A stretch of DNA of 64,000 nt from NCBI RefSeq assembly GCF_019392245.1, contig NZ_JAHXRL010000003.1, positions 496,001 to 560,000 of the forward strand. The letters run 5' to 3'. Each line of letters starts with the position of its first letter. Position 1 is the stretch's first letter. Source of the stretch: Sulfitobacter sp. CW3 (GTDB taxonomy: Bacteria > Pseudomonadota > Alphaproteobacteria > Rhodobacterales > Rhodobacteraceae). This document shows, one piece after another, positions 41,583 through 50,016 of this stretch. The notes below the pieces were generated by a model. It had not been told where the DNA came from. It worked only from the letters and a program-made list of their open reading frames with translations, and did not search any database. The position numbers and the translations under genes are program-made.

Positions 41583-42821
41583 CTAGGGGGCGTTATTATC
41601 GCTTGCGTCGCGTTGGCGGCGCATCAGGCGGCCAATGGTAAAAGACGTGCGCGGGGCATAGACGTAAGGTGTGCGTTTCCGTGCCGTGGGGCGTGCGCGC
41701 ATGCGGGTCAGCCCGAAGATGACCAAGACCCCATGCCCCACCGATATCATCGTAAACAACGCCGCCGGGCCGTAGCTGTCGATCAGCACCGACGCCAGAT
41801 AGGGGGCAAAGATCGCGCCGACGGCGAACCAGAACATCAGCGCGGCAGACAATTCGACGCGTTCCTCGCTGGTGGCAAAATCATGGGCATGGGATGCCGC
41901 GACGGAATAGATCGGGAATGTGGTCAGCCCGAAAAATGTTGCGGCAAAGAATATCGCTTGGGTACCCATACCTGCCGTCATCACCGTGACCGCACAGCTT
42001 ACCATCGACGCGGCAGACATCCAGATCAGCACCCAGCGGCGGTCGAATTTATCGGCCAGCCAGCCAACGGGAAATTGCGCAAGCGCACCGCCCAAGACAA
42101 AGGCCGACAGGAACCACGCAATCTGGCCCGCGCTCAGGCCGACCTCTTCGCCATAGATCGGGCCGACCATTCGAAACGACGCACTGGACAGCGCGGCAAC
42201 CACGACGGCCGCCACCGCCAAAGGGGACCGGTCAAGCGCCAGCCGTGGGCGCAAACGCGGCTGCGCAGGTGTTTCAGGCTGAGGCAAAGTGGTGAGGGTC
42301 AGCGGGATCAGCGCCGCACAGCACAGGATCGCCAGCAGATTATACGACACATAGGATGCAGGGGTCAAAACGCCGATGATCATTTGTGCCGCCAGGGACC
42401 CGCTCATGTCGACCACGCGGTAGGCCCCCATGGTGCGGCCCCGGGTTTCGTTTGTGACCTTGGCGTTCAACCACGCCTCGACCACGGTATAGCAGCCCGC
42501 GACGCACAGGCCCGACGCCACCCGCATCAGCGCCCATGCATAAGGGTCCAGCACCAGCATATGCGCCATCAACCCGATTGCGCCCGAAGCCGTGAACGCC
42601 GCAAAGGCGCGACTGTGGCCGACGCTGCCCATCAGACGCGGTGCCCACCAGCAGCCGATGAAAAAGCCGACAAAATGCGCCGAGCCCAACAGGCCGATTT
42701 CCTGATTGGAAAATCCGATTTCAATGCCCGAAAGCACGTCCAGCGGCCCCACACCGCCCGACGACAGTTGCAGCAAGATGACGGATAAAAACAGGGCGGC
42801 AAATGAGATGAGCAAGCGCAT
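41583..42821 (-). CDS. MFS transporter (YcaD-like)
   Basis: A 412-residue major facilitator with about twelve transmembrane segments. GWLADKFDRRWVL is the loop between helices 8 and 9 (an A-like motif), VEAWLNAKVTNETRGRTMGAYRVVD is characteristic of the YcaD/YfkF subgroup. The start ATG 42821 has AAGGTG upstream; longer frames extend through the divergent promoter and are unlikely. It faces away from the aldo/keto reductase over 161 bases. The substrate is unknown; a link to the carnitine cluster is only positional. Confidence 0.85.
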   Translation of the reverse strand: MRLLISFAALFLSVILLQLSSGGVGPLDVLSGIEIGFSNQEIGLLGSAHFVGFFIGCWWAPRLMGSVGHSRAFAAFTASGAIGLMAHMLVLDPYAWALMRVASGLCVAGCYTVVEAWLNAKVTNETRGRTMGAYRVVDMSGSLAAQMIIGVLTPASYVSYNLLAILCCAALIPLTLTTLPQPETPAQPRLRPRLALDRSPLAVAAVVVAALSSASFRMVGPIYGEEVGLSAGQIAWFLSAFVLGGALAQFPVGWLADKFDRRWVLIWMSAASMVSCAVTVMTAGMGTQAIFFAATFFGLTTFPIYSVAASHAHDFATSEERVELSAALMFWFAVGAIFAPYLASVLIDSYGPAALFTMISVGHGVLVIFGLTRMRARPTARKRTPYVYAPRTSFTIGRLMRRQRDASDNNAP

Positions 42822-42982
42822 GGTTTCACCTTGTCGGCAATCATCGGGGAAACCAACGGGCAAAACGACATCGGTCCGGAAAAAACGCCGCAAACAGTGT
42901 TTTGTTGCGCAGGGTGGAAAACGCTCTTGCGATGGGGCAGCCGAAACGAGAGGGTGGCGCAACAGCAGACAAGGATGACACG

Positions 42983-44023
42983 ATGAAGATGAATAAACTG
43001 GGTCGCACCGATATCGAAGTGACGGATTTCTGCCTTGGATCAATGACATGGGGCACACAGAACACGCCCGAGGAAGGCCATGCGCAAATCGAGCGCGCAT
43101 TGGCTGCGGGCATCAACTTTATCGACACGGCCGAGATGTATCCGGTGAACCCGATCAAGGCTGAAACCGTCGGGCTGACCGAAGAAATCATCGGCCAATG
43201 GATCGCCAAATCAGGCAAGCGCAAGGATTTTGTGCTGGCCACCAAACATTCAGGCGCGGGGGCGGCACCGCGTGACGGGGCAGGGATTTCGTCAAAGACC
43301 ATCCGCCAGACCCTTGAGGGATCGTTGAAGCGGTTGCAGACGGACTACATCGATTTGTACCAGTTCCATTGGCCTGATCGCGGCAGCTATATGTTTCGCA
43401 AGAACTGGGACTATGATCCGTCCTCGCAAAACCGTGCCGATGTGATTGCCCACATGGAAGACTGCTTGGGCGCGCTGCAAGACGAGGTAAAACGCGGCAC
43501 GATCCGCAGTTTTGGTCTGAGCAACGAAAGCGCGTGGGGGCTGACCCAGTGGGCCAATGCCGCCGAGCGCACCGGCGGTCCGCGCCCTGTGTCGGTGCAG
43601 AACGAATATTCGCTGCTGTGCCGTCTGGCCGATACCGATCTGGCCGAAGCTTGCCACAATGAAGATGTTGGATTGCTGTCCTTTTCGCCCCTCGCAGCGG
43701 GTCTGTTGACTGGCAAATATCAAAATGGCGCAGTGCCTGACGGGTCGCGTATGGCGATCAACGGTGATCTGGGCGGCCGCAAATCCGACCGCGTGTTTGA
43801 TGCGACAGCCGCCTATCTGGATATCGCGCAGAAACACGGGCTGGACCCGACGCAGATGGCGCTGGCCTGGGCACGGCAGCGGCCCTTTATGACGTCAATC
43901 ATCTTTGGCACGACGTCTATGGACCAGCTTGAGGTCGCTTTGGGCGCCATTGATCTAGAACTAAGCGACGAGGTCTTGGCCGACATCGCCACCGCGCATA
44001 AAGCGCATCCAATGCCGTATTAA
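42983..44023 (+). CDS. Aldo/keto reductase (Tas-like)
   Basis: A 346-residue NADPH-dependent (beta/alpha)8 reductase. The catalytic tetrad elements are FIDTAEMYPV (Asp and Tyr), the lysine in LATKHSG and the histidine in LYQFHWPDR. RPVSVQNEYSLLCR and FSPLAAGLLTGKY are also typical; this pattern matches E. coli Tas. The start ATG 42983 lies downstream of ACAAGGATGACACG. It precedes the BKACE gene by 22 bases in the same direction and may be part of the carnitine operon, but its substrate is not evident. Confidence 0.9.
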   Translation: MKMNKLGRTDIEVTDFCLGSMTWGTQNTPEEGHAQIERALAAGINFIDTAEMYPVNPIKAETVGLTEEIIGQWIAKSGKRKDFVLATKHSGAGAAPRDGAGISSKTIRQTLEGSLKRLQTDYIDLYQFHWPDRGSYMFRKNWDYDPSSQNRADVIAHMEDCLGALQDEVKRGTIRSFGLSNESAWGLTQWANAAERTGGPRPVSVQNEYSLLCRLADTDLAEACHNEDVGLLSFSPLAAGLLTGKYQNGAVPDGSRMAINGDLGGRKSDRVFDATAAYLDIAQKHGLDPTQMALAWARQRPFMTSIIFGTTSMDQLEVALGAIDLELSDEVLADIATAHKAHPMPY

Positions 44024-44045
44024 CCTGATCTAAAGGAGCAAACCC

Positions 44046-44954
44046 ATGCCACTTACCATGAGCAAAGACGTGTTTATCACCTGCGCTGTGACCGGATCGG
44101 GCGGTAGCCAAGACCGTAGCCATCATGTGCCGCGCAGCCCTGAACAGATCGCCGACAGCGCAATTGCAGCAGCCAAAGCCGGGGCCGCGGTGGTGCATTG
44201 CCACGTGCGCGACCCTGAAACCGGTGTGCCAAGCCGCCGGTTGGATCTGTATCGCGAGGTCACGGAACGCATCCGCGAATCCGAGACCGACGTGATTTTG
44301 AACCTGACGGCTGGCATGGGGGGCGATATTATCTTTGGCCCGACCGAACGCCCGATGCCCCCGATTGAAGGCACCGACATGATCGGCGCATCCGAGCGCG
44401 TTCAGCATATCGCCGAATGTCTGCCCGAGATTTGCACGCTCGATTGCGGCACGATGAACTTTGCCGAAGCCGACTACGTGATGACCAACACCCCCGGCAT
44501 GCTGACCGCGATGGGCCAGATGATGACGCATCTGGGCGTAAAACCCGAGATCGAAGCGTTCGATACAGGTCATCTGTGGTACGCCAAGCAGCTGGTCAAA
44601 GACGGTGTGCTGGACAGCCCCGCCTTGGTACAGCTGTGCATGGGCGTGCCGTGGGGCGCGCCGGATGATCTGAACACGTTCATGGCAATGGTGAACAACG
44701 TGCCGGACGACTGGACGTTCAGCGCCTTTGGTCTGGGCCGCAACCAGATGGCCTATGTCGCGGCATCTGTTCTGGCCGGTGGCCATGTGCGCGTGGGTCT
44801 TGAGGATAACCTGTGGCTGGACAAAGGCGTGTTGGCCGAAAACTGGCAGTTGGTTGAACGCGCGGGCACGATCATTGAAAACATGGGCGCACGGTTGATG
44901 ACCCCTGCACAAGTCCGCGAAAAGCTGGGCCTGACCAAACGAGCGCCGAAGTGA
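44046..44954 (+). CDS. Beta-keto acid cleavage enzyme (BKACE), probably dehydrocarnitine-specific
   Basis: A 302-residue DUF849/BKACE protein. These zinc enzymes cleave a beta-keto acid with acetyl-CoA to acetoacetate and a new CoA ester. The metal-binding histidines are in VVHCHVRDP, and NLTAGMGG and the substrate-binding region around GVPWGAPDDLNTF are present. Adjacency to a carnitine dehydrogenase-thioesterase fusion indicates the dehydrocarnitine-cleaving enzyme, which yields betainyl-CoA. The start ATG 44046 has AAAGGAG upstream. The stop overlaps the lipoprotein gene. Confidence 0.9.
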   Translation: MPLTMSKDVFITCAVTGSGGSQDRSHHVPRSPEQIADSAIAAAKAGAAVVHCHVRDPETGVPSRRLDLYREVTERIRESETDVILNLTAGMGGDIIFGPTERPMPPIEGTDMIGASERVQHIAECLPEICTLDCGTMNFAEADYVMTNTPGMLTAMGQMMTHLGVKPEIEAFDTGHLWYAKQLVKDGVLDSPALVQLCMGVPWGAPDDLNTFMAMVNNVPDDWTFSAFGLGRNQMAYVAASVLAGGHVRVGLEDNLWLDKGVLAENWQLVERAGTIIENMGARLMTPAQVREKLGLTKRAPK

Positions 44955-45445
44955 AGCGTGCGCTGCTGGCGTTAATATTGCTGGCGGGGTGCGGGGCGCA
45001 GGTTCCGTCGCTGACTGAGGGATACCGCGACCAGTCGGCCTTGATCGGGTCAACCAGCCGCTACGATGCGGCGCGGTTCAAAGGGGCGTGGGTGATGCGC
45101 GGCAGCTTTGACGCCGATGCACCTGCCACCGTTGCCTTTGTCGACAGCACTGGCGGGCCAGCCTTTCAGTTCTGTGATGGGGCGGGCATTTGCGATGGCG
45201 TTTGGCGGGCGACGTCCACAGGGCAAGGCCGCTATGCCCTGACCCGGCCAGATGGCGGCACCCGCGAGTTTTGGGTGCTGTGGGTCGACGAAGGGTTTCG
45301 CACGGCGGTCATTGGCAACCCTGCGGGGGATTTCGGCTGGATACTGGACCGCAAGCCCACCGGCGGGGCGGACCGGATAACGGCCGCACAAGAGATATTG
45401 GATTTCAACGGCTATGACATCAGCCAGTTAAGGATGCGAAAATGA
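44951..45445 (+). CDS. Lipoprotein of unknown function inside the carnitine operon
   Basis: A 164-residue protein starting at GTG 44951, overlapping the BKACE stop by 4 bases. The lipoprotein signal MKRALLALILLAGCGAQ has a lipobox LAGC. The mature part (YDAARFKGAWVMRGSF, CDGVWRATSTGQGRYAL, REFWVLWVDEGFRTAVIGNP, FGWILDRKP) resembles a small lipocalin-like beta-barrel (Blc style) in strand pattern. Its end overlaps the carnitine dehydrogenase start by 4 bases, so it is translationally locked into the operon. The function is unknown; binding of carnitine or another lipid-like substrate at the envelope is a guess. Confidence 0.8.
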   Translation: MKRALLALILLAGCGAQVPSLTEGYRDQSALIGSTSRYDAARFKGAWVMRGSFDADAPATVAFVDSTGGPAFQFCDGAGICDGVWRATSTGQGRYALTRPDGGTREFWVLWVDEGFRTAVIGNPAGDFGWILDRKPTGGADRITAAQEILDFNGYDISQLRMRK

Positions 45446-46917
45446 CAAAGATTGCAGCAGTTATTGGCGGTGGCGTGATCGGGGGCGGATGGGCTGCTCG
45501 GTTTGCGCTGAACGGATGGAATGTGCAGGTCTTTGACCCCGATCCCCAAGCCGAACGCAAAATCGGTGAAGTCATGGCAAACGCGCGGCGCTCCATGCCG
45601 GGCCTGACAGATGTGGCCCTGCCAGATGAGGGTGTGATCAGTTTTCACGACAGCATCTCGGACGCCGTTCAGGGCGCGTCATGGATTCAGGAAAGCGTGC
45701 CAGAGCGGCTCGAGATCAAGCACACCACCTTTGGTGCGATCCAGCAGGCTTGCGATCCGGATGCGGTGATCGGGTCGTCCACGTCGGGTTTTAAACCCTC
45801 CGAGCTGCAAGACGGCATGGCGCGCCCCGAACAGATCATGGTCGCGCATCCGTTCAACCCCGTCTATCTGCTGCCGCTGGTCGAATTGGTGCCCGGCAAT
45901 GGCATCGACGGGCCGATGGTGGACAAGGCCAAAGAAACGCTGACCTCGATCGGGATGTACCCGCTGCATCTGAAAAAAGAGATCGACGCCCATGTCGCGG
46001 ACCGCTTCCTTGAGGCCGTCTGGCGCGAGGCCTTGTGGCTGGTCAAAGACGGTATCGCCACCACGGAAGAAATCGATAACGCCATCCGCTATGGTTTTGG
46101 CATCCGCTGGGCGCAGATGGGTCTGTTTGAAACCTACCGTGTCGCGGGTGGCGAGGCAGGGATGAAGCATTTCATGGCGCAGTTCGGCCCTGCGTTGAAA
46201 TGGCCGTGGACCAAACTGATGGATGTGCCCGAGTTCAACGACGAATTGGTCGATCTGATTGCGGGGCAATCTGACGAACAGTCCGGCGCTTACGGCATCC
46301 GCGATCTGGAACGCATCCGCGACAACAATCTGGTGTCGATGATGCGCGCGCTAAAACAGCAGGACTGGGGCGCGGGCCGGTTGATGAAAGCACACGAGGC
46401 GACATTGCGCGCAGGCACGGTTCTGGACGCGCGGGCCGATGACATTGCAGACGCCAGCCAGCCGGTGCTGACCGTGCGCCGCGCCGTGCCGCTGGACTGG
46501 ACCGACTACAACGGCCACATGACCGAGGCGAAATACCTGCAAGCCTTTGCCGATGCGACGGATCGGTTTATGGAACTGATCGGTTGTGATGCCGACTATA
46601 TCGCGTCAGGCGGCAGCTATTTCTCCGCAGAAACTCATATCCGTCATGTCGACGAGGCACATGCCGGTGCCCTGATCGAGGTGCGCACGCGGGTGTTGAT
46701 GGGGGCGGGCAAAAAGATGCACCTGTGGCACGAAATGTACGAGGGCGACCGCCTGCTGGCCACGGGGGAACATTTCCTGCTGCACGTCAGCCTGCAAACC
46801 CGCAAGCCGTCAAACCCCAGCCCAGAAATCGAGGCCGCGCTGGTGCGGTTCGCCGATGCGCACGCCAACCTGCCCAAGCCCGAAGGCGTTGGCCGCTATG
46901 TCGGCGCGCCCCGTTGA
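45442..46917 (+). CDS. L-carnitine dehydrogenase fused to betainyl-CoA thioesterase
   Basis: A 491-residue two-domain protein. Residues 1 to about 320 form a 3-hydroxyacyl-CoA dehydrogenase-type NAD enzyme (AAVIGGGVIGGGWAARFALNG; HPFNPVYLLPLVELVPG), which oxidises carnitine to 3-dehydrocarnitine. From about residue 340 a hotdog thioesterase follows (DWTDYNGHMTEAKYLQAFADA). This fusion is known from carnitine-degrading bacteria, where the second domain hydrolyses betainyl-CoA to glycine betaine. Together with the BKACE it gives a complete carnitine-to-betaine route. The start ATG 45442 overlaps the lipoprotein stop. Confidence 0.93.
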   Translation: MTKIAAVIGGGVIGGGWAARFALNGWNVQVFDPDPQAERKIGEVMANARRSMPGLTDVALPDEGVISFHDSISDAVQGASWIQESVPERLEIKHTTFGAIQQACDPDAVIGSSTSGFKPSELQDGMARPEQIMVAHPFNPVYLLPLVELVPGNGIDGPMVDKAKETLTSIGMYPLHLKKEIDAHVADRFLEAVWREALWLVKDGIATTEEIDNAIRYGFGIRWAQMGLFETYRVAGGEAGMKHFMAQFGPALKWPWTKLMDVPEFNDELVDLIAGQSDEQSGAYGIRDLERIRDNNLVSMMRALKQQDWGAGRLMKAHEATLRAGTVLDARADDIADASQPVLTVRRAVPLDWTDYNGHMTEAKYLQAFADATDRFMELIGCDADYIASGGSYFSAETHIRHVDEAHAGALIEVRTRVLMGAGKKMHLWHEMYEGDRLLATGEHFLLHVSLQTRKPSNPSPEIEAALVRFADAHANLPKPEGVGRYVGAPR

Positions 46918-47660
46918 AACGGGTTCTGATCACGGCGGGCGCGTCAGGCATCGGGCGCGCCATGGGCGACGGTTTTGCCGCTGCGGGGTTCGAGGTCTGG
47001 GTGACCGACACCGACCGCGCAGCGCTGGATCATTGTCCTGCGCAGTGGCATCACCGCGTGGCCAACGCCACCGACGAGGCCGCCATGGCGTCGATCATCG
47101 CCGAAATGGGCCATATCGACGTGCTCTGCGCCAATGCGGGGATTGCGGGGCCGACGGCGCTAATCGAAGACGTGGCGCTGGATGATTTCCGCGCCTGCGT
47201 CAGCGTCAATCTGGAAGGTGCGTTTATCGCTGCGAAACATGCCGCACCACTGATGAAGGCGGCGGGCAGCGGTGCCATCGTGATCACCTCGTCCACGGCG
47301 GGCATTTACGGCTATCCCAATCGCGCACCCTATGCGGCGGCGAAATGGGCGATGATCGGGCTGATGAAAACCCTCGCGATGGAGCTGGGCCCCTTTGGTA
47401 TCCGCGCCAACGCAATCTGCCCCGGTTCGGTCGAAGGCCCGCGCATGGAAGGCGTGCTGGCCCGCGAGGCCGCAGCCAAAGGCATGACCCGAGATCAGGT
47501 CTATGAAGGATACGCGTCGGGCACGTCGATGCGCAGCTTTGTCGAGGCGCGCGACATTGCGAATATGGCGGTGTTTCTAGGATCAGACGGGGCGCGACTG
47601 GTATCCGGTCAGGTGATCGCCGTGGACGGGCATACGGAAAACCCCGATCCCAAACTGTGA
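46914..47660 (+). CDS. Short-chain dehydrogenase/reductase
   Basis: A 248-residue classical SDR. The cofactor motif is ITAGASGIGRAMG, NAGIAG follows, and the catalytic Ser, Tyr and Lys are in ITSSTAGIYGY and APYAAAKWA. It begins at TTG 46914, overlapping the previous stop (TTGA). Being last in the carnitine operon it may act on 3-hydroxybutyrate/acetoacetate, which the BKACE reaction releases, or on a carnitine analogue; the sequence does not decide. Confidence 0.88.
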   Translation: MKRVLITAGASGIGRAMGDGFAAAGFEVWVTDTDRAALDHCPAQWHHRVANATDEAAMASIIAEMGHIDVLCANAGIAGPTALIEDVALDDFRACVSVNLEGAFIAAKHAAPLMKAAGSGAIVITSSTAGIYGYPNRAPYAAAKWAMIGLMKTLAMELGPFGIRANAICPGSVEGPRMEGVLAREAAAKGMTRDQVYEGYASGTSMRSFVEARDIANMAVFLGSDGARLVSGQVIAVDGHTENPDPKL

Positions 47661-47703
47661 TTGAGGGCTGGTAGGCGGCTTTTAAAAGCGCATAAGAGAC
47701 AGC

Positions 47704-48621
47704 ATGATAGATGCATTGCCCGATCTGTGGATCCTCGTCACCCTTGCCGCCGCTTTTTTTCAAACGGCGCGGTTCATGCTGCAAAAATATCTGGCGACAG
47801 CAACGCTGTCGGCAGCAGGGGCCACATTCTCAAGGTTTCTATATTCAGCGCCGTTTATCGTTAGCGGTCTGGTAGCCTATCTGTTGGTCAGCGGGATGGG
47901 GTTGCCTCAGATTGGCCCGGGGTTTTGGGCCTACGGTTTGCTGGGTGGTACGGCGCAAATTTTGGCAACCGTCTGCGTCGTTTTGCTGTTCAAGCAACGT
48001 AATTTCGCCGTTGGCATCACCTTTAAAAAGACTGAAGTCATCCTGACGGTTTTGACCAGCTGGCTGATCTTAGGCGAAGGAGTGACGGTCTGGGGCTTTG
48101 CGGCAATTGGGCTGGGCGTGCTGGCGCTGTTGCTTTTGTCCGCCAAGCAGGGCGAAAACGGTTTTCGTCTGCGTGATCTGGGCAACAAGGCCACGGGTTT
48201 GGGCATTGCTTCGGGGTTCTTGTTCGCGATTTCGGCGGTGACCTATCGCGGGGCGACTTTAGCCGTCATGTCCGACATGCCGGTTTTGCGGGCCGGGGTG
48301 ACCCTTGCCGCTGTGGTATGCATGCAAGCGGCCATCATGGCTGTGTATCTAAAGCTGCGCGAGCCGGGCCAGATGACCGCCGTTTGGCAGGCGCGCAAGG
48401 TGGCCGCGTGGGTCGGGATGATGTCCATGGGCGGATCGCTGTGTTGGTTCATCGCCTTTACCCTGCAAAATGCGGCCTATGTCAAAGCGTTGGGGCAGGT
48501 CGAGCTGATCCTGAGCGTTGCGGCATCGACCCTGTTTTTCCGCGAGAAAATCACCGGCCGCGAATGGGCCGGAATGGCGGTTTTGGTTGCCTCTATCTTG
48601 ATGCTGGTGCTTGTCGCCTGA
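47704..48621 (+). CDS. EamA/DMT-superfamily transporter
   Basis: A 305-residue inner-membrane protein with about ten hydrophobic helices in two EamA-like repeats (first ending with ILGEGVTVWGFAAIGLGVLALLLL, second with FFREKITGREWAGMAVLVASILMLVLVA). The conserved FKKTEVI stretch follows helix four. The start ATG 47704 has only a weak ribosome-binding site. It follows the carnitine operon by 43 bases and might export or import a metabolite; the substrate is unknown. Confidence 0.82.
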   Translation: MIDALPDLWILVTLAAAFFQTARFMLQKYLATATLSAAGATFSRFLYSAPFIVSGLVAYLLVSGMGLPQIGPGFWAYGLLGGTAQILATVCVVLLFKQRNFAVGITFKKTEVILTVLTSWLILGEGVTVWGFAAIGLGVLALLLLSAKQGENGFRLRDLGNKATGLGIASGFLFAISAVTYRGATLAVMSDMPVLRAGVTLAAVVCMQAAIMAVYLKLREPGQMTAVWQARKVAAWVGMMSMGGSLCWFIAFTLQNAAYVKALGQVELILSVAASTLFFREKITGREWAGMAVLVASILMLVLVA

Positions 48622-48630
48622 GGTGGGCGC

Positions 48631-48654
48631 GGAGTTTTTCAAAATAAAGAGCTG
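48631..48654. repeat. Degenerate copy of the Rhodobacterales intergenic motif
   Basis: GGAGTTTTTCAAAATAAAGAG resembles the motif at 9906-9928 and 62772-62794 in layout (GGAG/GGAT, T-run, AAG-rich tail). It lies between the convergent DMT and NUDIX genes. The match is loose. Confidence 0.3.
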
Positions 48655-48666
48655 CCCGAAACTGGG

Positions 48667-49362
48667 TTAGTCTGCCATCGGGCGGCCGCGCAGGCGCAGG
48701 AACAGGCTTTCCTCGTCGTTGTTCTTGAAGAACGGGACAGACTCAGGTGGGGTCAGTTCTTTGGCGCGGGCCTCGACTTCTGCCAGAACCACCTCGGTGA
48801 TAAAGGGCATGTCGAAAGACCGTGCATCCGACAGGGCAATCCACTGCAAGTGTGAAAGTTCATCACAGGCGGCATCAAAATCATCCAGATCCGTGGCGAC
48901 ATCATCGGCATCCACCAAAAAGAACCGCGCATCAAAGCGGCGGGGCCTGCCGGGGGGCGTCAGGGCGCGAAACACGAATTGCAGCGGTGCGGCGTTTGGC
49001 AGGTATCCGCGCTGCGCGAATGTTTCCCAATCGGGTGGGGGCTTGCCCTGCCATTGTCCCTTTTCGCCCAAGATAAGCCCGGTTTCTTCCCACAGTTCGC
49101 GAATGCCCGCGACGGCCAAAGCATGGGCAAGCGATGCATCGGCATCTTCGGCCAATCGGTTCAAGCAGGTGTCGGGCAAGGGGCTGGCCAAGGGGATATG
49201 CGCATCGCCTGCGTCCAGCGCACCGCCGGGAAACACAAACTTATTGGGCATAAACACGGCCTGCGCACCGCGCTGTCCCATCAGGATGCTGGGGTTTTCG
49301 TGGCGGTCGCGAATCACGATCACCGTGGACGCGTTTCGGATTTGGCTTTTGTCGATGCTCAT
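48667..49362 (-). CDS. NUDIX hydrolase
   Basis: A 231-residue NUDIX-fold protein. FVFPGGALDAGD opens the box and IRELWEETGLILGE gives the REx2EExGx core, with a longer than usual insertion between the two halves, as in NUDT19-like CoA/nucleotide pyrophosphatases. The start is ATG 49362, with AAGGG seven bases upstream; ATG 49380 is possible. It precedes the end of the DMT gene (convergent) and follows the DUF983 gene in the same direction. The substrate is unknown. Confidence 0.87.
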   Translation of the reverse strand: MSIDKSQIRNASTVIVIRDRHENPSILMGQRGAQAVFMPNKFVFPGGALDAGDAHIPLASPLPDTCLNRLAEDADASLAHALAVAGIRELWEETGLILGEKGQWQGKPPPDWETFAQRGYLPNAAPLQFVFRALTPPGRPRRFDARFFLVDADDVATDLDDFDAACDELSHLQWIALSDARSFDMPFITEVVLAEVEARAKELTPPESVPFFKNNDEESLFLRLRGRPMAD

Positions 49363-49412
49363 CAAGTGGCCCTTATTCATGCGATCAGCAGGGCCGGTAT
49401 AGGTGTCGCGCG

Positions 49413-49814
49413 TTAGTCGCGCCCAAACCCGCCCATGCCCTTTGCCCATTGGAAACCGATCAAGGCCCCCTTTAGTCTGGGCAGAAGGTAGAGCGACAAG
49501 CCGACGCAGCCAACCGCAAAGATTGTAAACAGCGTCAAAGGTTCGGGACGCCATGTCACAAATACCACGTGCAACATGGGGGCCATCAGGTGCCCGACGA
49601 TCAGGATTGTCAGATAGGCGGGCCCGTCGTCTGCCCGGTGGTGAAAGAATTCCTCGCGGCACACGGTGCAGCTGTCATTGACCTTGAGATACCCCTTGAG
49701 CAGGGGACCAGCCCCGCAGTTCGGGCATTTGCGTCGCCAACCGCGCAGCAGCGACGGGGCCATCGCGCGTTCGTTTGTATCTGTCTGGGCAAGTTCGGTG
49801 CTGTGATCTGTCAT
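49413..49814 (-). CDS. DUF983 family membrane protein
   Basis: A 133-residue protein with an N-terminal zinc-ribbon-like CPNCGAGPLLKGYLKV...CTVC (two CxxC pairs) and two transmembrane helices (about 68-88 and 92-112). This is the architecture of DUF983 proteins, widespread in alphaproteobacteria and often near cytochrome oxidase or NUDIX genes. The function is unknown. The start ATG 49814 is divergent from the EF-hand gene by 202 bases. Confidence 0.88.
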   Translation of the reverse strand: MTDHSTELAQTDTNERAMAPSLLRGWRRKCPNCGAGPLLKGYLKVNDSCTVCREEFFHHRADDGPAYLTILIVGHLMAPMLHVVFVTWRPEPLTLFTIFAVGCVGLSLYLLPRLKGALIGFQWAKGMGGFGRD

Positions 49815-49883
49815 GTTCTCAATCCTGATGCCCTTCTCATATGCGTGCGTTTGGATGCAATTGAAAGGTGGGATACCGCTATA

Positions 49884-49935
49884 GCGACGTGATGTCGCAA
49901 ATTGAACCGGGAAAGTTTTTTACACTTTTTGCGAC
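49884..49935. promoter_or_regulatory. Repeated GCGAC elements upstream of the EF-hand gene
   Basis: GCGAC-GTGAT-GTCGC (49884-49898) is a perfect inverted repeat, and another GCGAC occurs at 49931-49935, after TGAACCGGGAAAG and a T-rich spacer. The TGAAC...CGAC pairing resembles an ECF-type -35/-10 arrangement, so this may be where the ECF sigma encoded at 50648 acts. This is seen by eye only. Confidence 0.35.
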
Positions 49936-50016
49936 GGAAGTTTCCAGCCGCGGCGTTTGACCCAGTATCACCACGCCAAACGGTAGGTGAAATTGAGATC
50001 ACCAAAGGAAAAACAA

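Noticed and set aside
41583..43100. 505-codon start for the MFS transporter
   Set aside because: The extra 93 codons would run through the divergent promoter and the start of the aldo/keto reductase gene; the ATG at 42821 has a good ribosome-binding site and begins a first helix.
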